Counted from the stretch's first letter, positions 53,835-62,913 are shown. The stretch: 64,000 bases of DNA from Alphaproteobacteria bacterium (GCA_017635595.1 JAGBLF010000006.1:1-64000), one strand, 5' to 3'. Translations and numbers: made by a program. Notes: generated by a model not told the origin, from the letters alone.

Positions 53835-54950
53835 CTAAAAATTAAGTTCCAAACCACTGATAACGGCATACCCGCGATTGCCGCCCGTTTCGGATTTAAT
53901 TCCCTTATATTCGGCATAAGCCGTCGTCAAATAAATCGCTGCATATTTGCAAAAGGCAAAGCGATTGGCAAATGTGACAATATTATCTTGTGCCGATGTT
54001 TTATCCGCTTCGGCATGAAAATACGATAAGCCGGTTTTAAAAGGGCCTATTTCATAACTTAAACCGACATTAAAGGCTTGACCGCGGCGATAGCCGTCAA
54101 AATACCACGGCATATCATCGGCCTCTTGCAAATTCAACGCATAGTCGTGTGATGAAGTAAAACTTTTGCGATATGAACCGCCCAAAGTCCAGCCTTTGCG
54201 GTACAGGCTCAATCCGGCCGATACTTCCTGATTATTTTTACGATTGTAGGCATAACCGAGCGAACTTTCGATTTCAACATAATCCAAATCCAAATCGTTA
54301 TACAGTCCGACGGCATAAGACGAACGATTATCGTAGCGGCTGTGTTTATTGATAAGACCGGCTTTGGTATAACTGTCCGGTGTGTAAGAAAAGGCTATTT
54401 TCGTTGCATAAAATTCCGGCGAAACATAACTGATTTTAGGCGCATCGGCATCGGTATTCAAATATGTCGAATTCAGGGTTCTGTATGAAGCCGTGCGGCT
54501 ATGGCGCTGCCAATTCGGATTAGCTATAAAATCGGTTATCGGTGAATTATTTACCCTGAAAGCACCGACAACAGGTGCACCGACAGCCATTTGATATGCC
54601 GCATTATAAATTTGACCGGCACTCAATTCGCCGTATGCGGTTTCAACGGATGCATAAATATTTTCGCCCCATTCACCTTGATTGTAATCCTCAACTTCTT
54701 TACCATCGGCAATTTGTCCGTCAATACCCAATGTTACTGCCGTATCATCATCAAAGCGGTAACCGACGGAAGTTGTGATTTCAGCACTGACCGGCGTATG
54801 ATTATGCTTATAGGCTTGGCGGTACTTGTCGGCATATTCGCTGTATCCGTAAAAACCGTTTACCGTCAAGCCATAGTTATATTCAACCTCTCCGGCCAAT
54901 GCGGAAGAAGCGACACCCGATAAAATTAATGCTGTAAGATACTTTTTCAT
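53835..54950 (-). CDS. Outer-membrane porin
   Basis: The 371-aa beta-barrel protein has a signal peptide (1-19, ending ALA). It shows alternating aromatic beta strands (NYGLTVNGFYGYSEYAD, ISYVSPEFYATKIAFSYTP, VGLSYEIGPFKTGLSYFHAE) and the C-terminal Phe signature GLELNF recognised by BAM. It resembles Gram-negative porins of alphaproteobacterial type that let small solutes through. It lies just before the winged-helix regulator gene on the same strand. Confidence 0.87.
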   Translation of the reverse strand: MKKYLTALILSGVASSALAGEVEYNYGLTVNGFYGYSEYADKYRQAYKHNHTPVSAEITTSVGYRFDDDTAVTLGIDGQIADGKEVEDYNQGEWGENIYASVETAYGELSAGQIYNAAYQMAVGAPVVGAFRVNNSPITDFIANPNWQRHSRTASYRTLNSTYLNTDADAPKISYVSPEFYATKIAFSYTPDSYTKAGLINKHSRYDNRSSYAVGLYNDLDLDYVEIESSLGYAYNRKNNQEVSAGLSLYRKGWTLGGSYRKSFTSSHDYALNLQEADDMPWYFDGYRRGQAFNVGLSYEIGPFKTGLSYFHAEADKTSAQDNIVTFANRFAFCKYAAIYLTTAYAEYKGIKSETGGNRGYAVISGLELNF

Positions 54951-55134
54951 GATTTTCCCTAACCTTTTAAGTTAATTTATGAAGTACGAGCGTTTCTGTC
55001 AATATAAATTCGTCTTAAACACCTTTTAAATTAAGCCTGTTTATAAAATTATAAATAGTGCTTTTACATTTTGTTTTATTATATATAATGATGTCAGTTT
55101 AAATTGTTTTGCAAAAGAATCGAAAGGAAAAATA

Positions 55135-56664
55135 ATGCAAAAACCGGTAATGTTACTTATTTTGGACGGTTGGGGATACAGAGAGAAAACAACTGAAGAT
55201 AATGCCATAGAAACAGGCGAAACGCCTAACTGGCATAACCTTTTAAACACATGTCCGCATGCTTTTATCGAAACATCCGGCTTAGATGTCGGTTTGCCGA
55301 CCGGACAAATGGGTAATTCTGAAGTCGGCCACATGAATTTAGGTGCCGGACGCGTTGTTATGCAAGATTTACCGAAAATTGACCAATCTATCGAAAACCA
55401 TACTTTAGAACAAAATCCGGTTGTTGTTGAATTAGTCAACACCTTAAAAACAAGCGGTAAAACCTGTCATTTAATGGGTTTGATGTCTCCGGGCGGTGTC
55501 CACTCGCATCAGGCTCATATTGTCGCTTTATGTGAAATTTTAAACCGCAACGGCATTAATGTTTGCGTTCATGCCTTCTTAGACGGCCGTGATACCCCGC
55601 CGACATCGGCAGAAGGTTTTTTGGCTGAATTTTGCGAATCGATAAAAAATATGCCGCACGTCAAATTGGCAACTCTTTCCGGCCGCTTTTACGCCATGGA
55701 CCGCGATAAGCGTTGGGACAGAGTCGAACTTGCCTACAACAACATTGTTTCGGCTAACGGCAAGCGTTATGCAACTGCCGATGAGGCCATTAAAGCTTCT
55801 TATGCTGCCAATGTTACCGATGAGTTTGTCGTTCCGTGCGTTATAGGTGATTATCAGGGTGCAAACGACGGTGATGCCGTTTTAATGGCCAACTTCCGTG
55901 CCGATCGAGCCCGTGAAATTTTGTATGCCTTATCCGATGAAAAATTTGAAGGTTTTGTACGCAGCAAAACCGTTAAGTTTGCCATCAATGTCGGCATGGC
56001 CGAATATTCGGTTGACCATAACCGCTTTATGAAAACGATTTTTGCGCCGGAAGCTTTAAAGAATATTTACGGCGAAATCGTTGCCAACCACGGCATGACA
56101 CAGCTTCGTATCGCCGAAACCGAAAAATATGCTCATGTTACTTTCTTCTTTAACGGCGGTGAAGAGCGTATGTTTAAAGGTGAAGACCGCATTTTAATCA
56201 ACAGCCCTAAGGTTGCTACTTATGATTTGAAACCGGAAATGAGCATTTATGAAGTAACCGATGCTCTAGTTGATGCTATTGAAAGCAAAAAGTACGACAC
56301 CATCATCTGCAACTTTGCCAACGGCGATATGGTCGGGCATACCGGTATTATGAAAGCAGCCTTGCAAGCCGTTGCCGCCGTAGACAAATCTTTAGGGCGC
56401 GTTATGCAGGCCATAAAAAATGTTAATGGTGTATTGCTTGTTACGGCTGACCATGGTAATGTTGAAAAAATGATTGATGAAACAACCGGACAACCGTATA
56501 CTGCTCATACCGTCGGCAAAGTTCAGGCGGTTCTGTACAATGCTCCGGCAAATATCAAAGGCATGACCGATGGGCGCTTGGCCGATATTTCGCCGACATT
56601 GCTTGATTTGCTCGGATTGGAACAACCGGCGGAAATGACCGGTCATTCTTTACTCAAAAAATAA
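55135..56664 (+). CDS. gpmI: 2,3-bisphosphoglycerate-independent phosphoglycerate mutase
   Basis: The 509-aa manganese enzyme of glycolysis interconverts 3- and 2-phosphoglycerate. The start PVMLLILDGWGYRE, nucleophile Ser62 in MGNSEVGHMNLGAGR, DGRDTPP and the later VTADHGNVEKM metal motif are all present. Length matches the family. AGGA precedes the ATG and TATAAT lies at 55084-55089. It leads the gpmI-envC-ctpA-rppH operon, an order found in many Alphaproteobacteria. Confidence 0.97.
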   Translation: MQKPVMLLILDGWGYREKTTEDNAIETGETPNWHNLLNTCPHAFIETSGLDVGLPTGQMGNSEVGHMNLGAGRVVMQDLPKIDQSIENHTLEQNPVVVELVNTLKTSGKTCHLMGLMSPGGVHSHQAHIVALCEILNRNGINVCVHAFLDGRDTPPTSAEGFLAEFCESIKNMPHVKLATLSGRFYAMDRDKRWDRVELAYNNIVSANGKRYATADEAIKASYAANVTDEFVVPCVIGDYQGANDGDAVLMANFRADRAREILYALSDEKFEGFVRSKTVKFAINVGMAEYSVDHNRFMKTIFAPEALKNIYGEIVANHGMTQLRIAETEKYAHVTFFFNGGEERMFKGEDRILINSPKVATYDLKPEMSIYEVTDALVDAIESKKYDTIICNFANGDMVGHTGIMKAALQAVAAVDKSLGRVMQAIKNVNGVLLVTADHGNVEKMIDETTGQPYTAHTVGKVQAVLYNAPANIKGMTDGRLADISPTLLDLLGLEQPAEMTGHSLLKK

Positions 56665-56677
56665 AGGGAAACGTACT

Positions 56678-57907
56678 TTGAAAAAAATCTGTCTGCTCAT
56701 TTTTGCTTTTTCGGTATTATCTGTTTTTAGTACAGAGGTAGATGCGACCGGTTTGAAAAAGGCCGATATATCCTCTGCCGATGTTGCTAAGGCTGAAGCT
56801 GAAGCACGTAAAGCCTCGCAAGAAAAACAGCAAATCGAAAAGCAGGCCGAAAAAGTCAAAAATGAGTTGGAAGGTATTAATAAAAAGCTTATTGCTGCCG
56901 CTAAAAAGATTCAAGACGGTGAAGACGAGATCAGAAAAAAACAAGATGATTTGGCGGAATTGCAAAAACATTTAGCCGAATCCGAAGCTAAATTTGATCT
57001 TGAACACGGTATGTTGGTTGAAACGCTTGCCGCTTTGCAAAACTTGGCGTTACGTCCGTCTGAGGCCGTATTGGTTCAGCCGTTATCACCGGTTGAAGTG
57101 ATGCGCAGCAGTATTTTATTGCGCGGCAGTGCCCGCGCTCTCGAAGGCCGAGCTCATCTTATCCGTCAAAGTATTGAAGACATCAGCCAGCAAAAAGAAA
57201 AAATCGCCGGTCGGTTACGCGATATTGAAGAAGAAAATACCCGATTAGCTTCGCAGCATGAAGATATGAAAGTTTTATCCAAGCAAAAAAGTGAGGTATA
57301 CAGTAAGTTATCGAATCAAAGCAAAGAAGCGGCTGAAAAAGCCAAAATTTTGGCCGGTCAGGCGCATAACTTAAGAGATTTGGTTGATAAATTGGAAAAG
57401 CAAAAGGAACTGCAACGTAAACAAATGGCCGAAAAAGCCCGTCTGGCACGTGAACGTGCCACCGAAGATTTGCGTGCCTCCACAAATTACGGCTACAAAA
57501 CGGAAACACCTAAAGAAATTACCGGCTTCAGCAAAGCTAAGGGCAAGCTTGCGCGTCCGGCGCGCGGTCCGGTGGTTACCAAGTTTCATGACGAACTCTC
57601 GAAAGGTGTCGTTTCAAACGGTATTGATATCAAAACCGCTTCAAAAGCTCAGGTTATTGCACCGTTTGACGGAACCGTTATTTTTGCAGGTCCGTTTAAA
57701 AACTTTGCTAATTTGCTGATTATTGATCACGGCGAGGGTTATACTTCGCTTTTGAGCGGTTTGGCCGAAACCGATGCACAGGTCGGGCAGATGTTGCTTG
57801 CCGGTGAACCGGTCGGGGTTATGCCGTCAGGAGATAACGTCAAATTACACATGGAAATAAGAAAACAAAATCGTCCGGTTAATCCGAGCGAATGGATGTT
57901 AAAATAA
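56678..57907 (+). CDS. envC: EnvC-like murein hydrolase activator (TTG start)
   Basis: The 409-aa periplasmic protein has a signal peptide (1-24), a long coiled coil (about 30-250) and a C-terminal LytM/M23 domain (about 290-409). Zinc ligands of active M23 enzymes are degenerate: SNGIDI where HxGxD is expected and KLHMEIR where HxH is expected. It should therefore activate amidases such as AmiC rather than cut murein. The start is TTG 56678, 13 nt after gpmI, with AAGGGA upstream. The codons that follow encode the signal peptide directly and no ATG is nearby. Confidence 0.9.
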   Translation: MKKICLLIFAFSVLSVFSTEVDATGLKKADISSADVAKAEAEARKASQEKQQIEKQAEKVKNELEGINKKLIAAAKKIQDGEDEIRKKQDDLAELQKHLAESEAKFDLEHGMLVETLAALQNLALRPSEAVLVQPLSPVEVMRSSILLRGSARALEGRAHLIRQSIEDISQQKEKIAGRLRDIEEENTRLASQHEDMKVLSKQKSEVYSKLSNQSKEAAEKAKILAGQAHNLRDLVDKLEKQKELQRKQMAEKARLARERATEDLRASTNYGYKTETPKEITGFSKAKGKLARPARGPVVTKFHDELSKGVVSNGIDIKTASKAQVIAPFDGTVIFAGPFKNFANLLIIDHGEGYTSLLSGLAETDAQVGQMLLAGEPVGVMPSGDNVKLHMEIRKQNRPVNPSEWMLK

Positions 57908-57923
57908 ATAAAAGGAAAAAATA

Positions 57924-59336
57924 ATGTTAAAAAATTCATTGATTGTTTCAGCTTTGGTTTTCAGTCTGTTTGCATGCGCATCACACGCTAAAGAAGCGCA
58001 AAGGGAAGAACAAATAAATACCTATGAGCTTTTAAATATCTTCGGTGAAGTGATGGAACGCACTAAAGCTTCGTATGTAGAAGATATATCCGACAAGCAA
58101 CTGATCGAAGCGGCAATCAATGGTATGCTGACGTCGCTTGACCCTCACTCAAGCTATTTGAATGCTGATGATTTCAAGTATATGAATGAACAAACACAAG
58201 GCAAATTCGGGGGGTTAGGTATCGAAATTACCCAGGAGAGCGGCGTCGTCAAAGTTATTTCGCCGATTGATGACACACCGGCAGCCAAAGCCGGAATTAA
58301 AGCCGGCGACTATATTACCGACATTAACGATGAAACAGTTATCGGTTTGACCTTAAATGAAGTTGTCAACAAACTGCGCGGTAAAGTCGGCACAAAAGTT
58401 AAGATAACGATTCGACGTGTCAATACCAAACCGTTTACGGTTACCTTGAAGCGAGATGAAATTAAAATTCAATCGGTTAAGAGTGAAATCAAAAATGACG
58501 ATATTCTGTATATCCGTATTTCCGGTTTTAATGAAGATATCGACGAAGCTATTACAACCGCCGTTAAAGATGCCCGCCAAAAGCTGAAAAATAAGCTGTC
58601 CGGTCTGGTTATTGATGTCCGTAACAATCCGGGCGGTCTGTTAGACCAAGCTGTTAAAGTATCTGATTTGTTCTTAGAGCAAGGAGAAATTGTTTCTACC
58701 CGTTCACGCAACGAAGAAGATACGATTAAATTCTCGGCCACTGCCGGTGATATTGCCGAAAATCTGCCGATTGTCGTTATGATTAACGAAGGTTCTGCTT
58801 CAGCTGCCGAAATTTTGGCCGGTGCCCTGCAAGACCATCATCGTGCCGTTATTTTGGGTGAGAAATCATTCGGTAAAGGTTCGGTACAAACAGTTATTCC
58901 GCTTCGTAACAATGCTGCTATGCGTGTGACAACGGCGCGTTATTACACGCCGTCCGGTCGTTCGATTCAGGCTAAAGGCATTGAGCCGGATATTAAAGTA
59001 AGACAAGCCAAAGTTGAAGAAATCGAAACTTATGATTTGAACCTCAGCGAAGCCAACCTCAAAGGTGCATTGAAAAATGAGCAAGCTGAGAAAAATACCC
59101 AAAAAGGCGAGGCTAAAAAAGACGATGCCAAAGCCGGTAAAAAAGAAATTAAAGATTATCAGCTCGTTCGCGCTTTAGACATGGTTAAGGCTTTATATTT
59201 GTACGCGCAAAACGACAATCAGCATTTTGTAAAAAAAGTCGAAACCAAAGATGAGCCGAAAGTTGTCCCGGTACCGGAAAAGCGTCCGGAATACAAGGGC
59301 AATAAATCCGGAAAAAGCAAAAAAGGCCGCAAATAA
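57924..59336 (+). CDS. ctpA: C-terminal processing peptidase (S41)
   Basis: The 470-aa exported protease has a signal peptide with a possible lipobox (LFAC), an N-terminal helical domain, a PDZ domain (about 95-175) and an S41 core. Catalytic Ser lies in NEGSASAAEIL (about 289-299) and Lys318 in EKSFGKGSVQ. The C-terminal 100 residues are Lys/Glu-rich and low complexity. CtpA cleaves C-termini of periplasmic proteins, including cell-wall hydrolases. The ATG lies 16 nt after envC with AAAGGAAA, and its TAA overlaps the rppH ATG. Confidence 0.95.
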   Translation: MLKNSLIVSALVFSLFACASHAKEAQREEQINTYELLNIFGEVMERTKASYVEDISDKQLIEAAINGMLTSLDPHSSYLNADDFKYMNEQTQGKFGGLGIEITQESGVVKVISPIDDTPAAKAGIKAGDYITDINDETVIGLTLNEVVNKLRGKVGTKVKITIRRVNTKPFTVTLKRDEIKIQSVKSEIKNDDILYIRISGFNEDIDEAITTAVKDARQKLKNKLSGLVIDVRNNPGGLLDQAVKVSDLFLEQGEIVSTRSRNEEDTIKFSATAGDIAENLPIVVMINEGSASAAEILAGALQDHHRAVILGEKSFGKGSVQTVIPLRNNAAMRVTTARYYTPSGRSIQAKGIEPDIKVRQAKVEEIETYDLNLSEANLKGALKNEQAEKNTQKGEAKKDDAKAGKKEIKDYQLVRALDMVKALYLYAQNDNQHFVKKVETKDEPKVVPVPEKRPEYKGNKSGKSKKGRK

Positions 59337-59824
59337 TGGTCGAGCATTATCGTCTTAATGCGGGAATTGTCGTTTTTAACAAAGCACGCAAAGTTTTGTT
59401 ATGCAGGCGTAATGATGTTAAAGATTCATGGCAATTTCCGCAAGGCGGTATTGATGAAGGCGAAGCGGCAAAAGAAGCAGCTTTTCGCGAACTGAAAGAA
59501 GAAACATCATTAACCAGGGTAACATGGGTTACTACCCTTAAAGAACCGGCACGCTATCGCTTTCCGCCGGAAATTATTTCTTCAATGCAAAAGCGCGGTT
59601 TTAACAATGTCGGACAAGATATGTACTGGTCGCTTTTTTATTTTAACGGCGATGATAATGAGATTAATTTAAACACCGCACAGCCTGAATTTGATGAATT
59701 TAGATGGGGAACCTTGGAAGAAGCTTATCTGCTGGTTGTTGATTTTAAGAAGCCGGCTTATCAAAAAGCCGTATCTGCCTTTAAACCGCTCATTGAGCAA
59801 TATAAAATAGCAGACAACAGGTGA
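59336..59824 (+). CDS. rppH: RNA pyrophosphohydrolase (Nudix)
   Basis: The 162-aa protein removes pyrophosphate from the 5' end of mRNA, exposing it to RNase E (also encoded here). The Nudix box spans residues 37-59 (GGIDEGE...RELKEET). The N-terminal RLNAGIVVFN and SWQFPQGG segments are typical of RppH. Full length. Its ATG overlaps the ctpA stop (TAATG), so translation is coupled. It is the last gene of the operon. Confidence 0.95.
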   Translation: MVEHYRLNAGIVVFNKARKVLLCRRNDVKDSWQFPQGGIDEGEAAKEAAFRELKEETSLTRVTWVTTLKEPARYRFPPEIISSMQKRGFNNVGQDMYWSLFYFNGDDNEINLNTAQPEFDEFRWGTLEEAYLLVVDFKKPAYQKAVSAFKPLIEQYKIADNR

Positions 59825-59842
59825 TTTTTATAGTAAATACTT

Positions 59843-59943
59843 TCATCCTTGCGCTTTTTATTTTATAGTCATCCTTGCTTTTTCCTTTTATTATCATCCT
59901 TGATTTTTCCTTTTATTGTCATCCTTGATTTTTCCTTTTATTG
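59843..59943. repeat. Tandem 25-bp repeats leading into the cloverleaf element
   Basis: TCATCCTTG begins at 59843, 59869, 59894, 59919 and 59944, spaced 26, 25, 25 and 25 nt. The units are TCATCCTTGATTTTTCC plus TTTTATTG with small changes. The fifth start is the left arm of the palindromic element, so the array looks like repeated copying of that arm. Confidence 0.88.
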
Positions 59944-60020
59944 TCATCCTTGCGAATGCGAGGATCTCGGCCGAATCATTTTAAGTAGCCGGGTTTCTCG
60001 ACCTAAAGGTCAAGAATGAC
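59943..60020 (+). repeat. Cloverleaf palindromic repeat, intergenic copy
   Basis: 78 bp bounded by GTCAT..ATGAC. It matches the copy at 43427-43508 in arms 1 and 2, but the third arm is GACCT-AA-AGGTC instead of GGATTG-CAAG-CAATCC, so pairing is kept while sequence differs. Confidence 0.88.
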
Positions 60021-60057
60021 TTAAATATAAAAAAACAGTCCTATTACTTTCGTCATA

Positions 60058-60086
60058 TTTACATTACATTAAAACTATGGCATTAT
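60058..60086 (+). promoter_or_regulatory. Promoter of the second prepilin gene (duplicated block)
   Basis: TTTACA, 17 nt, CATTAT, with the TTATGCATAA palindrome at 60097-60106. It is the counterpart of 43264-43292. The 99-bp block 60037-60135 differs from 43243-43341 at five positions. Confidence 0.6.
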
Positions 60087-60132
60087 GTTTTATGTGTTAT
60101 GCATAATCACTTATATTTTAGGAGAAAGACAT

Positions 60133-60906
60133 ATGTTAAACAAAAACAGTGAAAGCGGCCGCAGTCTTCTTTCGATGTGTGCTGCAGATGCGCAGCAATT
60201 TTCGAGTGCCGTGTACAACAGAGGTACACAAGCGAGAAAGTTGCAAGCAGGTGCCGCACAGAGCGGAAGAAGTATGATTGAAATGCTGGGCGTTCTGGCC
60301 ATTATCGGTGTGCTGTCGGTGGGCGGTATTGCCGGCTATTCCAAAGCCATGATGCAATATAAAATCAACAAATCTGTTGATCAAATTACTCAAATTGTCG
60401 CCAATATCCGAACATTATATAGCGGACAAAAGGGATATACCGGTTTAGACTGCTATGGTAACGGTAGTTGTTCTACCGGACATAACGGCGGAAAAATTTT
60501 GAAGAAGGCACATGCCGTACCGGATGAAATGTGGAACACAGACGGTACGACTATGGAAAACCCTTTCGGTGGTGATGTCGATATTGCCACAACCGGTAAG
60601 AAAGGAAACGATGAAAAAGGGTTCTCCGTCCGTTTCAAAGGTGTTCCTGAAGAAGCGTGTATGGCTTTGGCTACTTACGATTGGGGTTCGGGTTCTTCTT
60701 CCGGCTTATTAGCTGTTTCCGTTAATTATGGAACCGCTAGTGGCTTTGATAGTGCCTATAGCGTAGGATGTACGGGCAGTTCAGCTACCGGAAGTGCTGT
60801 TGCCTGTCCAAATGGAGCTACAGTATCTGTACCTATGCCGGTTAGTATTGCGGCAACCGCTTGCCAAGAAGGTGATAATAATGAATTTATGCTCCAATTC
60901 TATTAA
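60133..60906 (+). CDS. Type IV prepilin-like protein with duplicated cleavage-site segment (pilin 2)
   Basis: The 257-aa protein begins MLNKNSESGRS, which matches the start of pilin 3, but instead of continuing directly into MIEML it carries 36 extra residues (12-47) ending in a second SGRS. Then comes MIEMLGVLAIIGVLSVGGIAGY, the prepilin helix (Glu +5 after Gly45). The head has EMWNTDG, ENPFGG, PEEACMALATYDWGSG and paired Cys. AGGAG lies 8 nt before ATG 60133. It is co-transcribed with pilin 3, 31 nt apart. A structural or minor pilin or pseudopilin is likely. Confidence 0.85.
   Translation: MLNKNSESGRSLLSMCAADAQQFSSAVYNRGTQARKLQAGAAQSGRSMIEMLGVLAIIGVLSVGGIAGYSKAMMQYKINKSVDQITQIVANIRTLYSGQKGYTGLDCYGNGSCSTGHNGGKILKKAHAVPDEMWNTDGTTMENPFGGDVDIATTGKKGNDEKGFSVRFKGVPEEACMALATYDWGSGSSSGLLAVSVNYGTASGFDSAYSVGCTGSSATGSAVACPNGATVSVPMPVSIAATACQEGDNNEFMLQFY
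60166..60266 (+). repeat. 101-bp repeat in pilin leader, copy 2
   Basis: Differs from 43531-43631 at two positions. With the following seven bases it forms a 108-bp (36-codon) insertion flanked by imperfect 12-bp direct repeats that encode SGRS (60154-60165 and 60262-60273). Confidence 0.88.
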
Positions 60907-60937
60907 TAACCAGTCCACACAAAAAAGGAGAAAAATT

Positions 60938-61579
60938 ATGATTAAATCCTCTAACGAATCTGGCCGTTCAATGATTGAAATGCTGGGCGTTCTGGCCATT
61001 ATCGGCGTGCTGTCAGTGGGCGGTATTGCCGGTTATTCAAAAGCCATGATGCAATACAAAATCAATAAGACTGCTGATCAAATCACCCAGATTGTCGGTA
61101 ATGTGCGTACTTTATTTGCCAGCCAAAAAAGCTACAATATAACCTGTGTAAACAGTAGTGATTCTGGTTGCAAAATTATTAAAAAGGCCCATTTAGCACC
61201 TGAAGAAATGTGGAATACGAGTGGTACAGGTTTAGAAAATCCTTTCGGTGGAGATGTACATCTTCAAGAAGGAGGTAAGAAATCCGATTCTGATTCTAAA
61301 GCCTTTAGTATTTTTATACATAGTTTACCGGAAGAAGCTTGTATGGCTATAGCAACATATGATTGGGGATCTGGTTCATCTTCTGGTTTACTTGCTGTGG
61401 CTGTCAACACCCAGTCTCCTGGTGATTTTAGAATCTATGATGGTTATTGTGGTTCTTCAAGTGACGGCAAAGCTATTGCTACACCAAATGGATCTACCGT
61501 ATCAATTCCTATGCCTGTCAGTGTAGCAGCCACGGCCTGCCGTGAGGGTGAAAATATGATTGGTCTTAAATTTTACTAA
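60938..61579 (+). CDS. Type IV prepilin-like protein (pilin 3)
   Basis: The 213-aa protein has a short 9-residue leader MIKSSNESG, cleavage before RSMIE (Glu +5), and the hydrophobic helix LGVLAIIGVLSVGGIAGY. The head shares EEMWNTSG, ENPFGG, LPEEACMAIATYDWGSGSS and IPMPVSVAATAC with pilins 1 and 2, while the loops between differ. This is the uninterrupted form. AGGAG lies before ATG 60938. It is second in the operon with pilin 2 and ends at a strong terminator. No prepilin peptidase or assembly ATPase lies in the window. Confidence 0.88.
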   Translation: MIKSSNESGRSMIEMLGVLAIIGVLSVGGIAGYSKAMMQYKINKTADQITQIVGNVRTLFASQKSYNITCVNSSDSGCKIIKKAHLAPEEMWNTSGTGLENPFGGDVHLQEGGKKSDSDSKAFSIFIHSLPEEACMAIATYDWGSGSSSGLLAVAVNTQSPGDFRIYDGYCGSSSDGKAIATPNGSTVSIPMPVSVAATACREGENMIGLKFY

Positions 61580-61600
61580 TATAGAAAATCTAATAAAAAA

Positions 61601-61625
61601 AGAGGCTGCTTCAAGCCTCTTTTTT
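61601..61625. terminator. Bidirectional terminator between pilin 3 and dnaJ
   Basis: AGAGGCT-GCTTCA-AGCCTCT with A-run and T-run on opposite sides. Confidence 0.87.
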
Positions 61626-61626
61626 A

Positions 61627-62757
61627 TTACTTAAACAGGTCTTTTATCTTGTCGAAAAAGCCCTTGATTTCCGGTTGAGCGCAATCATCTTTACACTCGG
61701 CTCGGAACGCTTCCATCAGTTCTTTTTGTTTGGCGTTCAGTTTTGTCGGAATTATAACCTTAACATTGACATATAAATCGCCGCGACGCTCCGAATCATA
61801 CAAATGCATCCCCTCGCCTTTGACTTTAAGAAGCGTATCATTCTGGGTGCCGGCCGGAATTTCAACCGTAACCTTCTCGCCGTCGATTCCCGGAATCTCT
61901 ACCGTGCCGCCCAAAATCGCACAACCGACGGATATCGGCACTGCCGTATATAGGTCATCGCCGTTGCGTTCATAAAGTTTATGCGCTTCAACAACTATGC
62001 CGACATATAAATCACCCTTTTCACCGCCGTGAATACCGGCCATGCCTTCACCCGGAATACGAATGCGCATATTAGTCTCAACACCCGGCTTAATTTTAAT
62101 TTTAAGTTTTTTATTGACTTTTTTCTGACCACTGCCTTGACACTCCGGACACGGATCTTTAACGGCCCGACCGCTTCCATGACAAGTCGGGCATACCGTT
62201 TCAAACACAAAAAAGCCGCCTTGCTGACGACGAACTTTACCGCTGCCGTGACACATTGGGCATTCATCCGGCATTTTACCGTCTTTGGTCCCGTGTCCGT
62301 GACAAGTTTCACAAGTTTCCGTCGTCGGAATAACGATTTCTTCTTCCGTGCCGTTAAAAGCTTTCTCTAATGTGATATTCAAATTATAACGCAAATCACT
62401 GCCGCGTTGCGTATACGAAGCACCTCTGCCGGCACCACCGCTCATAAACTCTGAAAATATGTCATTAAAAACATCGGCAAAACCGCCGCCAGAAAAATCA
62501 AATCCCCCGCCGAACGGATTACCGCCCATACCGTTCAAGCCGGCTTTACCGTAGTGGTCATAAGCGGCACGTTTTTGTTCGTCTTTTAAAACTTCATAAG
62601 CTTCATTAATTTTTTTGAATTTTTGTTCAGCCTCTTTATCTCCGGGATTTCTATCCGGATGATATTTCATTGCCATTTTGCGAAAGGCCTTTTTTATCTC
62701 ATCTTGCGAAGCACTCGGGCTTACTTCTAACAAATCATAGTATTCAGTATCTGCCAT
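61627..62757 (-). CDS. dnaJ: Chaperone protein DnaJ
   Basis: The 376-aa Hsp40 co-chaperone stimulates DnaK ATPase. The J-domain has HPD at 33-35. A Gly/Phe-rich linker follows (about 75-125). The zinc domain has four CxxCxGxG motifs ([32 protein letters not shown]). Two substrate-binding C-terminal domains complete it. Full length. It lies downstream of dnaK on the same strand, but a terminator and an own promoter separate them. Confidence 0.97.
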   Translation of the reverse strand: MADTEYYDLLEVSPSASQDEIKKAFRKMAMKYHPDRNPGDKEAEQKFKKINEAYEVLKDEQKRAAYDHYGKAGLNGMGGNPFGGGFDFSGGGFADVFNDIFSEFMSGGAGRGASYTQRGSDLRYNLNITLEKAFNGTEEEIVIPTTETCETCHGHGTKDGKMPDECPMCHGSGKVRRQQGGFFVFETVCPTCHGSGRAVKDPCPECQGSGQKKVNKKLKIKIKPGVETNMRIRIPGEGMAGIHGGEKGDLYVGIVVEAHKLYERNGDDLYTAVPISVGCAILGGTVEIPGIDGEKVTVEIPAGTQNDTLLKVKGEGMHLYDSERRGDLYVNVKVIIPTKLNAKQKELMEAFRAECKDDCAQPEIKGFFDKIKDLFK

Positions 62758-62788
62758 AGTATCAAACTCTTAAATTACGTTATACTGT

Positions 62789-62817
62789 TATTTAGAGTTT
62801 TAATTTTGTAAATGCAA
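62789..62817 (-). promoter_or_regulatory. Putative dnaJ promoter
   Basis: On the minus strand TTGCAT (62817-62812), 17-nt spacer, TAAATA (62794-62789), about 30 nt upstream of the ATG. It would allow dnaJ expression independent of dnaK. Confidence 0.5.
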
Positions 62818-62861
62818 GAGGTAATCACGATAATTCACGGATTTTTATTACGCCGAGCAAT

Positions 62862-62896
62862 AAAAAACTCCGTCTCATTACAGACGGAGTTTTTTA
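62862..62896 (-). terminator. Terminator after dnaK
   Basis: ACTCCGTCT-CATTAC-AGACGGAGT flanked by A- and T-runs, 18 nt past the dnaK stop codon in the direction of transcription. Confidence 0.87.
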
Positions 62897-62913
62897 TTTT
62901 TTAGAAAAAGAAA

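Noticed and set aside
59843-60020. CRISPR array
   Set aside because: The 25-bp units are directly adjacent tandem repeats with no unique spacers, and they lead into a palindromic element.
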